From assembly GCF_000814005.1 (NCBI RefSeq), contig NZ_JWLK01000002.1, positions 558,001-622,000 on the forward strand: a stretch of DNA of 64,000 nt, in the 5' to 3' direction. The notes below the pieces were generated by a model, which was not told the origin of the DNA, made no database searches, and saw only the letters and a program-made list of their open reading frames with translations. The stretch comes from Ruegeria sp. ANG-S4 (GTDB taxonomy: Bacteria > Pseudomonadota > Alphaproteobacteria > Rhodobacterales > Rhodobacteraceae). A program made the position numbers and the translations under genes. Shown here piece by piece: positions 53,909-62,884 of this stretch (positions are counted from its first letter, which is position 1; each line of letters starts with the position of its first letter).

Positions 53909-54080
53909 TTTGGTGATTGGCCCGGGCCATGTCCGAGGCGTCGCATACAAGCCACCTAAAAACCTCGGACCACGCGCGGTTGCCCCGGCGGGGCTTTCCG
54001 CGTGTCTTCGCTCTTGATGGTCAGTCTCGAAGCTTTTCGGCGATAGATTAGCGCCTGGGGCTTCCGACCATTGCGCGTCT

Positions 54081-54680
54081 TTACTTTTTCAGCCCTGCCG
54101 CGATGAATTTTGCCGCACGCCGGGTATGTGCGCGGATTTCCGCAGGGTCGGTTCCGGCCCGAGCGCGGGTTGAAACACCGATCACCGTATTGGCAAGCAG
54201 TTCCGCCGCAGCCTGGGCGGTTTCATGTGCTCCGGCCCGCTGCATCACAGACAATAAGAGCGCGTCCAGTGCCGACAGCACAGCGGAAAGACGCGCCTGT
54301 ACGGCCTCAGAATGAATAGCCGCCGGGGCAGTCCCCCAAACCAGACACCCAAGCGTGTTCTTGTCGCCAGGTGTGTACAGATCCACCAAGGCATCAAAGA
54401 AATCGTCAAGGATGTCTTCAATCTTTCCGGTCTGCTCCAGACATTGGGCGGCCGTTTGCGCGACTTTGGACGTGAAGGCGTCCAGTGCCGCCAGATAGAG
54501 GTCATTCTTGTTTCCGAAAGCAGCGTAGAGGCTGGGACGGCTGAGCCCGGTTGCTTCTGAAATGTCGTCGAGTGATGCGGCGTCCAAACCACGCATCCGA
54601 AACACGTCTGCAATTTTGGCAAGCGCTTCATCGGTGTCAAACGTGCGCGGTCGCCCGCGCGGTCGGGGCCTATCGTCCAT
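54081..54680 (-). CDS. TetR-family regulator
   Basis: A 199-residue repressor. The DNA-binding helix-turn-helix is SLDDISEATGLSRPSLYAAFGNKNDLY, preceded by the basic RPRPRGRPRTFDTDEALAKI. The rest is an alpha-helical ligand domain. I place the start at ATG 54680 (MDDRPRPRGRPR) because it puts the start next to a large inverted repeat shared with the divergent acetyltransferase gene. A longer form from 54716 is possible. Confidence 0.88.
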   Translation of the reverse strand: MDDRPRPRGRPRTFDTDEALAKIADVFRMRGLDAASLDDISEATGLSRPSLYAAFGNKNDLYLAALDAFTSKVAQTAAQCLEQTGKIEDILDDFFDALVDLYTPGDKNTLGCLVWGTAPAAIHSEAVQARLSAVLSALDALLLSVMQRAGAHETAQAAAELLANTVIGVSTRARAGTDPAEIRAHTRRAAKFIAAGLKK

Positions 54681-54682
54681 TT

Positions 54683-54738
54683 TGTACTGCCTCGCTTGGA
54701 AACCTTGACGATCCATTCTTTATAAGCGAAGCAGTACA
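54683..54738. promoter_or_regulatory. Long inverted repeat between TetR and GNAT genes
   Basis: TGTACTGCCTCGCTT (54683-54697) and AAGCGAAGCAGTACA (54724-54738) match as inverted repeats with one mismatch in 15 bases, separated by 26 bp. They flank both start regions, as expected for a TetR operator that controls both genes. Confidence 0.65.
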
Positions 54739-54762
54739 GAATTCAAGAAGGGATAGAATCAG

Positions 54763-55374
54763 ATGCTTGATACGAACATCGAAGCTCTGCCACATCAGGT
54801 GCGTGTGGCGGACGTTTCCGAACGCGAACAGGTTTTGAACGCCATTACGTTGGGCTTTTCCGCTGACCCTGTTGCACGTTGGATTTGGCCTGAGGCGCGG
54901 ACTTATTTGAACGCCATGCCGCGTTTTGCGGCGGCGTTTGGTGGGCGCGCAATTGACGCTGGAACAGCGTTTGTCACTGACGGATTGCGCGCAGCTTCAC
55001 TTTGGTTGCAGCCCGGCATTGAGCCCGACGGCGACACCATCGAAGGGATTCTGGAAGAAACAGTACGCCCCGAGATTTCGGATGATCTGAACAAGATGTT
55101 CGAGTTGATGGATGCTCACCACCCGGAAGAGACACACTGGTACTTGCCGATGATTGCGGCTGACCCTCGGTTCCTCGGGCTTGGTCACGGTGCCGCAATC
55201 CTGAAACACGCGCTTCGGACCTGTGACGAGACGGAAACACTGGTTTATCTCGAATCCTCGAACGCGCGGAACATTTCGCTGTACGAACGGTTTGGCTTTG
55301 AGACGATTGGAGAAATCGCACCGGGTGAGGCCCCCCCGATGTACCCGATGATCCGTCAGCCCAGATCAGTCTGA
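54763..55374 (+). CDS. GNAT acetyltransferase, TetR-controlled
   Basis: A 203-residue GNAT-family protein. The acetyl-CoA motif is unusual, ADPRFLGLGHGAAILKHAL, with GLGHG as the loop, followed by LESSNARNISLYERFGFETIG. It is divergent from a TetR gene with a shared operator and followed by a strong terminator, so it is a one-gene unit induced by a ligand. Acetylation of a toxic amine is plausible, but nothing confirms it. Confidence 0.88.
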   Translation: MLDTNIEALPHQVRVADVSEREQVLNAITLGFSADPVARWIWPEARTYLNAMPRFAAAFGGRAIDAGTAFVTDGLRAASLWLQPGIEPDGDTIEGILEETVRPEISDDLNKMFELMDAHHPEETHWYLPMIAADPRFLGLGHGAAILKHALRTCDETETLVYLESSNARNISLYERFGFETIGEIAPGEAPPMYPMIRQPRSV

Positions 55375-55456
55375 TCGTTGAGCGTCGATTGATACTGACG
55401 CACCAATGCTGTCGGTGGTCTGGGTTACTTTCGGCGTGCCCTCTACCGGTTGCACA

Positions 55457-55488
55457 GCTCCGACCGCTTATGCGGTCGGAGCATTTTT
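55457..55488 (+). terminator. Rho-independent terminator after the GNAT gene
   Basis: GCTCCGACCGC (55457-55467) and GCGGTCGGAGC (55472-55482) form a perfect 11-bp stem with a TTAT loop, followed by ATTTTTCTT. Confidence 0.9.
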
Positions 55489-55611
55489 CTTGATGTCGCG
55501 GAAGTTGGAATTGCGAAGCGATTTTAACGCAAGCGCACTCCTCTCGCGCAACGGGAAACAACTGCGGCACTTAAAGGAAATCGCCAAACCAGTAGCTGAG
55601 GGTCACCCATC

Positions 55612-56364
55612 TTGCGCACCATTCAATTGATTATCGGCGTCATCGGGTACATTGCGGCTATTGCCGCGCTTCTTGCGCTTTTCGGTTTCATCGCTGGTGT
55701 TGGGCCGCATGGTGGTCTGAATGACGGTCCGCAGACCGGGTTACTTTTTGCCCTTGCGATTGATCTGGGACTGATAGCGCTTTTCGGGCTCCATCACTCG
55801 GGTGCAGCTAGGCGAGGCTTCAAGTCGTGGGTGACCCGGATCTTTCCAGCCGACCTTGAACGCAGCATCTATCTGCTTGTGACTGCCGCGCTGGCGACGC
55901 TTATCATTGTTGCTTGGCGTCCAATCCCGATTCAGCTTTGGCAGTTCGAGAATCCGGTAGGGGTTGCCGTGATCAGAACCTGTTTTGTTGGCGTCATGGC
56001 CATGATGCTGGTTGCAACCTTTCAGATCGGACACCTAGGGTTCTTTGGCCTCAGGAATCCTCTTGACGCCTTCCTTCAAAAACGCACCGCGCCGGTCAGT
56101 TTTTCTGCCCGATTCCTGTATGGGTTGGTCCGCCACCCGATCAGCCTCGGCTGGTTGTTGGCGCCTTGGCTGGTGCCCGAGTTTACCGTCGGCCAGCTTG
56201 TATTTGCCCTGGGCACCGCCGCATATGTGTTTGCCGTAACACCTTTGGAAGAGGCCGACCTGCGCCGGGACATAGGTGCTGACTATGACACCTATCGCAA
56301 CCGGGTTCCGGCGTTTTTTCCGTTTCCCCGGATTTCCAAGCGGACGGACCGGCGATTGCAATAG
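55612..56364 (+). CDS. MddA-like/isoprenylcysteine-type membrane methyltransferase
   Basis: A 250-residue membrane protein with about five hydrophobic segments. The C-terminal SAM-binding region reads YGLVRHPISLGWLLAPW, then LEEADLRRDIGADYDTYRNRVPAFFPFPR. The middle has LHHSGAARRGFKSWVTRI, LERSIYLLVTAALAT and AWRPIP, which match what I recall of MddA, the methanethiol S-methyltransferase that makes dimethyl sulfide. NnrU-related and isoprenylcysteine carboxyl methyltransferases are alternatives. The start is TTG 55612 with GAGGG upstream. It is convergent with an MFS gene. Confidence 0.75.
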   Translation: MRTIQLIIGVIGYIAAIAALLALFGFIAGVGPHGGLNDGPQTGLLFALAIDLGLIALFGLHHSGAARRGFKSWVTRIFPADLERSIYLLVTAALATLIIVAWRPIPIQLWQFENPVGVAVIRTCFVGVMAMMLVATFQIGHLGFFGLRNPLDAFLQKRTAPVSFSARFLYGLVRHPISLGWLLAPWLVPEFTVGQLVFALGTAAYVFAVTPLEEADLRRDIGADYDTYRNRVPAFFPFPRISKRTDRRLQ

Positions 56365-56370
56365 GTCAGT

Positions 56371-57660
56371 CTAAGCGTGGCTTTCGGCAGGTACGTTTGT
56401 GAGGGGCTTTTCCTTAAGCAGGAACACCAGAACGCCAGCAAACACAGCGAGCCAGATCGACGACCACCAAACGATGCTGTACTGCGTGTAGAGGTCGTAC
56501 AACAGGCCTCCAAAATATGCTCCGGCTGCGGCGCCGATCTGATGCCCGGCAGAGATCAGGCCAAACGACAGGCCCATGACCCCGCGACCAATGTGGGACG
56601 CAACAAGGCTGGCCGTTACCGGAACCGTCGAATAATCGACCATTCCGAACAGGACGGAAAAGACGATCAGGGTTTCAAAGCTGGCGCCGACATTCAGTAG
56701 AATGAGAAACGTCAGACCGCGCAGCATATAGATCAGCCCAAGCAACAGCGGCCGGTTCATCCGGTCCGTCAGCCAACCGGCAAAAATCATCCCTGCAAGG
56801 TTTATTGCCGACAACAGACCGTAGGCTGTAGCAGACGGCACCGGACCAAATCCACAAAACGCCGCGTAAGGAAGGAAGTGGGTCTCGATCACGCCTGTCG
56901 TTGTGTATCCGCAGATCAAATAGCTCCAGAACAGGATCTGAAAGGCGGGCAGTTTTAGGATGGCCACCAAGTCTTGACGCAATGTGTTGGAATTGCCTTT
57001 GTCCTCGTCCAGTACATCCTTGCTGACGATCTTTCGGGGAAACCAACGGTGAATAAGGCCCATGATCGCCAGTGTCCCGATCCCCAGCGCGACAAAGGCG
57101 AGACGCCAGTCGAAGACGCTTATGAGCAGGGCCAGAAGCGGAACAACCACAAACTGGCCGCCGGTTGATCCGGATGTGGCGATACCCGTTGCCAGCCCGC
57201 GTTTTGTTTCAACCTCTTGTTCAACGGCGGTCGATACAACGTGGGTCGCTACAAGCCCGAAGCCAATCGCCGCGATGCCGCTGAACGCCAGAAAAAAGAC
57301 AACCGCATTGGACGAAAGCGCGACGATAAAACAGCCTGTCGCCAATGCCCCGAGGCCGATGAGCATGATCGCGCGTGCGCCTTGTTTGTCCACAAGCCGC
57401 CCGCCGAAAGGCGCGACAGTGGCCATGACCAATAGGGCAACCGCCGCTGTCCCCGACGTGAAGCTGCGCGACCAGTCAAACTCCTGCTCTAAAATCGGCA
57501 TGACCAGCCCAAGGGCGGCTCTTGCAGAAAAGGCCAGCGCGAGCGCGACAAAGGACAGTCCGACCGTCAGCGCGGCAGTTCTGTTTTGGGCTGTAAAGGT
57601 CAAGCGACTGGCTCCAGCTATAGTTGACCAATCAGAACTAGATCGACCCTTTCGCTGCAT
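56371..57660 (-). CDS. MFS transporter
   Basis: A protein of about 429 residues with twelve hydrophobic segments. The loop after helix 2 is GRLVDKQGARAIMLIGLG and the corresponding loop in the second half is GWLTDRMNRPLLLG. The start of the longer frame (57726) is unlikely; ATG 57660 or a later codon just before TALTVGLSFVAL fits better. It resembles the OFA/monocarboxylate-type group. It ends 6 bp from the stop of the MddA-like gene. Substrate is unknown. Confidence 0.88.
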   Translation of the reverse strand: MQRKGRSSSDWSTIAGASRLTFTAQNRTAALTVGLSFVALALAFSARAALGLVMPILEQEFDWSRSFTSGTAAVALLVMATVAPFGGRLVDKQGARAIMLIGLGALATGCFIVALSSNAVVFFLAFSGIAAIGFGLVATHVVSTAVEQEVETKRGLATGIATSGSTGGQFVVVPLLALLISVFDWRLAFVALGIGTLAIMGLIHRWFPRKIVSKDVLDEDKGNSNTLRQDLVAILKLPAFQILFWSYLICGYTTTGVIETHFLPYAAFCGFGPVPSATAYGLLSAINLAGMIFAGWLTDRMNRPLLLGLIYMLRGLTFLILLNVGASFETLIVFSVLFGMVDYSTVPVTASLVASHIGRGVMGLSFGLISAGHQIGAAAGAYFGGLLYDLYTQYSIVWWSSIWLAVFAGVLVFLLKEKPLTNVPAESHA

Positions 57661-57731
57661 AAATGACAAATCTCGGGCAAAAACGGCCATTCTGATTGTG
57701 CGGCTCTTCGGTGGCCACATCTTCAAAACTC

Positions 57732-57760
57732 AAAAAAGCCCGACCTCATTGAGGCCGGGC
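57732..57760 (-). terminator. Rho-independent terminator (minus strand)
   Basis: GCCCGACCTC (57738-57747) and GAGGCCGGGC (57751-57760) pair with one mismatch around ATT. On the minus strand a run of six T follows (57732-57737). It most likely ends the winged-helix/TPR transcript, about 330 bp downstream of that gene. Confidence 0.8.
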
Positions 57761-58093
57761 AGTTTGGAGGAATATTTGACGGACGAAAGGGATAGTCCGG
57801 ATCGCAATCACCGACTATCCGCAAGCGCCGCAACCGCATTGCGGTGTCGACTGACTGACTTAGGCCCGTCAGAAACTCAAATGGATAAAAGGCGCAAAAA
57901 ATGCCAACAAGGTAGCATTCTGGAAAGTAACCCTTCCTGTCCCATACCGGCGGTTTTTCCATGTGCTGGGCTTGGGGCCATTGTGTGCCGGTGGATGGCT
58001 CTGTCTGCAGACCGTCGTTCTTGATGTGCAATCAGGTTTTCTACTCGTTTCTTTGCTGGCACAGCGGGTCGACAGGTTCGAAGTCTGGCGAGA
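57761..58093. other. Intergenic region, nothing convincing
   Basis: About 330 bp between the terminator and the winged-helix/TPR gene stop. An open frame at 57723-58031 (minus) has no ribosome binding site and no recognisable protein features, so I read this as a long 3' untranslated region or spacer. Confidence 0.5.
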
Positions 58094-59452
58094 TCATTGG
58101 TTGGCTTTTGCTTGCGTGATTTCATTGAGTGCACTCAGGATAGCCTCGGCGTCGCGTGGATCTGAAAACAGGGTACGAAACAAATGATCCAGAGGGTAAT
58201 CGGGCCAGGCTTGTTCCAAAAGCAGCACAGTGGCGCGCGCCTGATCGGTTTCGCCTAATCGCTGATAGCCGGCGGCCAGATACCCGATGGAAATCGCGCT
58301 GACAGGATCGCCCACCCGTATCGCCTCGTTGAACTGGTCCACCGAGTTTTGATAGTCACCCAAATGATAACTCGCCGACGCCAAAACGCTGCGGTACGGG
58401 AACCTCTGGTTGGTTGTATCGCTGTCCCGCGCGCGTTTGGCCGACACGATCGCACGTTCAAAAGCACCGCCAAACAGGGAAAACAGCGCGTCGAAATTGA
58501 TGACATGAATATCATCGGGCGCAAGGCCAAGGGCTCGCGATGATTGATCGATCGCCGCATCGAAGTCCCGCTTGGCAAAGGAAACGAGCGCTTGCGATGA
58601 ATGGCTCCACCCTTCATCCGGCGCCAATTCCAGCGCCTTTTCGGCACGGGACTGTGCGAGATCCAGCAAAGCGCTCTTTTCTTCGCCCGGCGGCGTCGTG
58701 ATGGCCAGGATACCTAGGGCTTGTCCGGATCCCGCATATCCGCCGAAGTAAGTTCCATCCAAAGAAATGGCACGTTCAAACATGCCACGCACGGCTTGCA
58801 GCCGTTCGCGATCCAACACCGGAAACATCAACGGTCGCGCTTCGTTGGCCAGATTGACCGCCTGCAGCTTGGTCGGGTTCGTTGAAAAGAGCGCCTCACG
58901 CACAGCTTGTTGCTGCTTCAAGTTCGCAGGTGTCGCGGCAGTTTCCTGAGATACGTCAGATGTGCGCAGAAAAAGAAAAACCCCAGCGCCGATTGCAAGC
59001 AACGCCAGAATAGCGGCCCACGGCAGCCAGTTCTTGGCTGATCGTTGGGTTTGGCTTTTTTCTGAACTGTCATCCAGCATTTCGAACCGGGGTACATAAC
59101 CGCCAGGGTCAATATGGATACGCAGGCGCTGATCCTTGCCCGAGTTTGAGTAGTAATTGGCCAACCGTCGTCGCATGCGCCCGGCATCAACGCGCACAAC
59201 GGCCATCGGATCGCCACCTGCGTCCAGGGACCTGCCGTAAACATCTTCGGCGATGGACTTGGCCCGAATGTCATCGGATTTACCAACCAAAAGCTTTTCC
59301 ACGACATAGCTCAGGAAAGATTGCAACCGCTCGGCCCCTTCGAATTCCGGGCTTTCCAGAATCGCCGCCAAAGCCTGCCGGATTTCCGCTTCCGAAGGCC
59401 GTGTTGGTGCCGGATCGACGTCCGGCTTTGCATGTAATCTCCTCGTCGGCAT
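58094..59452 (-). CDS. Membrane-anchored winged-helix/TPR regulator
   Basis: A 452-residue protein. The N-terminal 130 residues carry the domain ALAAILESPEFEGAERLQSF, LSYVVEKLLVGKSDDIRAKS, IAEDVYGRSLDAGGDPMAVV, RVDAGRMRRRLANYY and HIDPGGYVPRFEML, a DNA-binding domain common in CadC-like and adenylate-cyclase-associated regulators. One membrane helix follows (LPWAAILALLAIGAGVFLFL, about 142-161), then a periplasmic region with four to five TPR-like repeats. It may sense envelope state and act directly on DNA. The sulfatase/outer-membrane cluster is divergent to it, a possible target. Confidence 0.82.
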   Translation of the reverse strand: MPTRRLHAKPDVDPAPTRPSEAEIRQALAAILESPEFEGAERLQSFLSYVVEKLLVGKSDDIRAKSIAEDVYGRSLDAGGDPMAVVRVDAGRMRRRLANYYSNSGKDQRLRIHIDPGGYVPRFEMLDDSSEKSQTQRSAKNWLPWAAILALLAIGAGVFLFLRTSDVSQETAATPANLKQQQAVREALFSTNPTKLQAVNLANEARPLMFPVLDRERLQAVRGMFERAISLDGTYFGGYAGSGQALGILAITTPPGEEKSALLDLAQSRAEKALELAPDEGWSHSSQALVSFAKRDFDAAIDQSSRALGLAPDDIHVINFDALFSLFGGAFERAIVSAKRARDSDTTNQRFPYRSVLASASYHLGDYQNSVDQFNEAIRVGDPVSAISIGYLAAGYQRLGETDQARATVLLLEQAWPDYPLDHLFRTLFSDPRDAEAILSALNEITQAKANQ

Positions 59453-59497
59453 CGCTTCTACAGGTTTTGCGCGGCTTATAAGTCTTTGAAAAATAAC

Positions 59498-59514
59498 ATG
59501 TTACGTCGTAACAT
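59498..59514. promoter_or_regulatory. 17-bp palindrome upstream of the winged-helix/TPR gene
   Basis: ATGTTACG-T-CGTAACAT is a perfect palindrome about a central base, 46 bp before the regulator start. A further half-site ACGTTA follows at 59515-59520. It is a candidate operator for the regulator. Confidence 0.6.
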
Positions 59515-59625
59515 ACGTTAAGATACCTGAATATGTAAGTGTATTTCAGCGATAGTACGCTGGAAAGGAGGGGAATTCGCCTTTTCGTCGAGGCATCACC
59601 GCGATCACGCACCTTGGGGATCACC

Positions 59626-59853
59626 ATGGATACTCTGTTGGTTCTATTTCCGGATCAGGCGAATGAAATCGGACGCCTGCGCAGTGCGGACACAGTGTTC
59701 GCCCAAATATGTGCCGACTATGAAAGCCTTACGGCGCTGATGCCCTGCGATGCGAAAGATCCAACCTACTCAGATTTAATCGAAAGCCTTCGGGGGCTGG
59801 AGGACGAAATTCGGCTTTACCTCGCGTCCCGGTCACAGCCACCCGAAAGCTGA
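59626..59853 (+). CDS. Small conserved-looking hypothetical protein
   Basis: A 75-residue acidic protein, MDTLLVLFPDQANEIGRLRS onward, with no signal peptide or membrane segment and predicted helical character. The frame opens at 59539, but ATG 59626 with GGGGA nearby fits. It lies 24 bp before the DUF3179-like gene and may be co-transcribed. I do not recognise it. Confidence 0.6.
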   Translation: MDTLLVLFPDQANEIGRLRSADTVFAQICADYESLTALMPCDAKDPTYSDLIESLRGLEDEIRLYLASRSQPPES

Positions 59854-59877
59854 TCAAAGCAAAAGAAAGCTGTCCCA

Positions 59878-61140
59878 ATGTTGGCCAATTTTCTGTTTTA
59901 TATCGGGCTGATCGTTTCGCTTGCTATCGGCTTCATGTACTTTCGCGATCTTGGCGACGTCAGCCAGATGGTTCTGAAGGTGAAGCGGAACAACATGATC
60001 CGCTTTATTCGCAACGAGAACGCCTACATCGCTGCCGGCATCGGCGCTTTGGTCCTGATGCTCATAGGCCATGTGATGGGCGGCGGTCCCGGATGGCTGT
60101 TTTTTCTGGGCGCGCCAGCCGTGACTTTGTTGATCGTGTTTCTCTTCGCCTTTCCATGGGTTTGGGTTCACGTCGGTTTGCGCAACCAGCAAGACAGTGC
60201 GCACTACTACCCAATTTCCGAGGCCCGGGATTTCATCAACCCATCAGCGAGCGTCCTGGTTATCGAAAACAACGGGCACGCTCGCGCGCATTCGGACGGT
60301 CAGTTGATGCGCCCGCACCTGGCGGGCAATCCTGATGGGTTGGGCGGCGATGATGTCGTGATGACCTATTGTGCCATGGCCAATCTGGGCCTTGCCTACA
60401 AACCGGTCATTGATGGCAAGCGGCTGGATCTTGAGGTGATGGCCCAGCATGGAAACAACCTGATCCTGCGTGACAACACGACTGGCGAGCCGATCCAGCA
60501 GATCTATGGGCATTTCGACAGCGACGGCTCGAAACAGGCGGCAATGCAGCCCTGGCCGACCTTCCGGATGAGTTTTCGCGGGTTCCAGAAGGCCTATCCC
60601 GATGGTGAGGTGTTTTTGAACAAACCGTCTTCGAACCCGTTTTTGCGCCTGTTCGACACGTTCACCGAAACCGTTTTTGCGTCCGGAATTGCCAAACAGC
60701 ACCAAGAGGCCGCGCCGGTCATGGACAACATGAGCCATAGCGACAATCGACTGCCCAACAAAACTTATGTTTGGGGCGTCACAGTCGGCGATGAGGCGGT
60801 CTGTTGGACGGATGACTTCATTGCGGAAAACCACGGCTTGATTAACGCCAAAGTCGGCGACCGCGATCTGGTTGTATCTTATTGCCCAACTTACGAAAGC
60901 GTCGGCGTCTGGTACAATGACAGCGGCGAACCTGTCACAAATATCGACTTTTTCGGAAACTCGAACTGCGGAAAGCTAAGCCGTGTCGAGACCCTGCGTT
61001 CCGGCATGTTCTGGCATGTCTGGGTCGAATTCTTTCCCGACACGGATATCAACCGCACCAGCGCGACCCAACCCGATCCCGACGATCTGCAAATTTCCCC
61101 CAAACCCGTATCCGGCCAATCACCGGAGCAAAGTCAATGA
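59878..61140 (+). CDS. DUF3179-like membrane protein
   Basis: A 420-residue protein with two or three N-terminal membrane segments (LANFLFYIGLIVSLAIGFMY, IAAGIGALVLMLIGHVMGGG, FFLGAPAVTLLIVFLFAFPW) and a soluble domain. The latter has VVMTYCAMANLGLAYKPVID, LILRDNTTGEPIQQIYG and DLVVSYCPTYESVGVW, resembling the DUF3179 pattern with paired Tyr-Cys motifs. The two YC motifs might bind a metal or form a disulfide. It is followed by the sulfatase gene and probably belongs to the same transcription unit. Function is unknown. Confidence 0.75.
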   Translation: MLANFLFYIGLIVSLAIGFMYFRDLGDVSQMVLKVKRNNMIRFIRNENAYIAAGIGALVLMLIGHVMGGGPGWLFFLGAPAVTLLIVFLFAFPWVWVHVGLRNQQDSAHYYPISEARDFINPSASVLVIENNGHARAHSDGQLMRPHLAGNPDGLGGDDVVMTYCAMANLGLAYKPVIDGKRLDLEVMAQHGNNLILRDNTTGEPIQQIYGHFDSDGSKQAAMQPWPTFRMSFRGFQKAYPDGEVFLNKPSSNPFLRLFDTFTETVFASGIAKQHQEAAPVMDNMSHSDNRLPNKTYVWGVTVGDEAVCWTDDFIAENHGLINAKVGDRDLVVSYCPTYESVGVWYNDSGEPVTNIDFFGNSNCGKLSRVETLRSGMFWHVWVEFFPDTDINRTSATQPDPDDLQISPKPVSGQSPEQSQ

Positions 61141-61150
61141 GCATGTCGAT

Positions 61151-62815
61151 ATGAAAAAACTGACCAGATATCCGGTTCTCTTTTGCCTCGCAGCCAGCGC
61201 CGCGGCGGCGCAGGACGCGCCAATCATCCACGACGCGGAATACTATATCCTTGAAGCTCAGAACGCAGAACAATGGGCGGAAGACAATGCCGAGGTTGAC
61301 CAACTGCTCGAAGCGTTCCGCGAAGAAAATGAAGGCAAGCCACCCAATATCCTCAACATCCTCATCGACGATATCGGGTTCGGTGATCTGGGAATCCCCG
61401 AACTCAATGCGGTGCGTGGATACTCAACGCCACATATAAACGACTTTTCTGATGAGGCGATGCGGATGGTTCGCATGTATACCGAACCATCGTGCACGCC
61501 GACGCGGGTTGCGATGATGACCGGTCGGCTGCCGGTTCGGATGGGGATGGGTGATACCACGGTGGATATTGCCGGCTTTGGCTTGCCGGAGGATGAAGTA
61601 ACGCTGGCCGAGATCTTGTCAGAGGCTGGCTATGCGACGGCTCATGTCGGCAAGTGGCACATGGGTGATATTCCTGAATCCTGGCCCCATAATCAGGGCT
61701 TTGATTGGGCCGGGTTCCCGGTGCATCAGCAGGGCCAGCTGACAATTTACAATGACGACGCGATCAAGGAACAGGTCTCGGTGGGCATATCTGACTTTGA
61801 TGACCGCTTTGTCCTGGATGATTTTTTTCGACCAGATCCCGCCGCGATGGTGACCGGGCTTGAGGCCGAGCGCGGCGGCATCGCGCGAGAGGTCGAGATG
61901 GAAGCGGGCGAACGTTGGACCGCTGAAAAATACGACGATATGAACCAGCGCTATCAGACCCAGACACTGGAGAAACTGCGCGAGTTTGCGGGCGGCGAAG
62001 AACCCTTTTTCCTGCAATACTGGCCGCTGATCCCGCTGGACAACACACGCGCCGGGCGCAGGGGACCGCAATCGCCGAATGGCGGCCTTTATGTCGACAA
62101 GATGCAGCAACTCGACAGTTGGTTGGGCGATATCTTCAACGAGATGGACGCGTTGGGGCTGACGGAAAACACGATCGTTGTTGTGATGGGTGACAACGGG
62201 CACTTCACAAAATACTCTCCGCAATCCGGGTTCACCCCTATGGTGTTTGCCGGTGGCAAAGGCGACGTTTCCGAGGGTGGCATTCGGGTCGATAGTTTCA
62301 TCCGCTGGCCCGGTATGATCGAGGCCGACGGGATCGTCGGGGATATCGTCCATGTCTCCGATCTCTACACGACGCTCGCCCGCTTTGCCGGGGCCGATGC
62401 GGGTATCCCGCGCGACCGGTTGGTAGACGGTGTCGATCAATCTGCGTTGTTGCTGTTGGGCGAAACAAAGGGCAGGCGGGATCATCTGATCGTCTATTCC
62501 GTTCACACGCCCCGTGCGATCATCAAAGATCAACTGAAGCTGCGAATTCCGGGGGCCGGCGAAAGCGCGATCCTGGCGGATTTCTTTGATGTCTATCGCG
62601 ACACCCATGAAAAGTACCCGGTCTCAACCGAGGTTGGCGCATGGGGCGGTCAGGAGTTCGTTCGCATTTTGGGGCGCCATTTGAAACGTAAGGAAAAGTA
62701 CCCCGACATCGAGCCCGCGCGTGGCGTTCCCTATGAAGGCATTGAGAACCTGCGCCCCGAGACAAAGGCGGCTGTTGAAGCATTCCTGCTCAAACAATCC
62801 TCAGTCAGCAAGTGA
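61151..62815 (+). CDS. Periplasmic sulfatase (formylglycine type)
   Basis: A 554-residue arylsulfatase-family enzyme. The signal peptide MKKLTRYPVLFCLAASAAAA ends near AQD. Metal ligands D73 and D74 are in LIDDIGFGD, and the active-site motif C115-T-P-T-R119 should be converted to formylglycine. HVGKWHMGD and GDNGH are further conserved parts. The maturase is not in the window. An earlier open frame overlaps the preceding gene; ATG 61151 is the real start, 10 bp after its stop. It may desulfate algal polysaccharides or sterol/aryl sulfates. Confidence 0.92.
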   Translation: MKKLTRYPVLFCLAASAAAAQDAPIIHDAEYYILEAQNAEQWAEDNAEVDQLLEAFREENEGKPPNILNILIDDIGFGDLGIPELNAVRGYSTPHINDFSDEAMRMVRMYTEPSCTPTRVAMMTGRLPVRMGMGDTTVDIAGFGLPEDEVTLAEILSEAGYATAHVGKWHMGDIPESWPHNQGFDWAGFPVHQQGQLTIYNDDAIKEQVSVGISDFDDRFVLDDFFRPDPAAMVTGLEAERGGIAREVEMEAGERWTAEKYDDMNQRYQTQTLEKLREFAGGEEPFFLQYWPLIPLDNTRAGRRGPQSPNGGLYVDKMQQLDSWLGDIFNEMDALGLTENTIVVVMGDNGHFTKYSPQSGFTPMVFAGGKGDVSEGGIRVDSFIRWPGMIEADGIVGDIVHVSDLYTTLARFAGADAGIPRDRLVDGVDQSALLLLGETKGRRDHLIVYSVHTPRAIIKDQLKLRIPGAGESAILADFFDVYRDTHEKYPVSTEVGAWGGQEFVRILGRHLKRKEKYPDIEPARGVPYEGIENLRPETKAAVEAFLLKQSSVSK

Positions 62816-62884
62816 CCTGAAAATAGCTGCGCCTGCGCGATGGGATGCCCGTTTGCGCAGGGCGACCTTCAAGGAGATTGAACA

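Noticed and set aside
57723-58031. 102-codon minus-strand frame between the MFS and TPR genes
   Set aside because: No ribosome binding site, odd composition, and it covers a rho-independent terminator.
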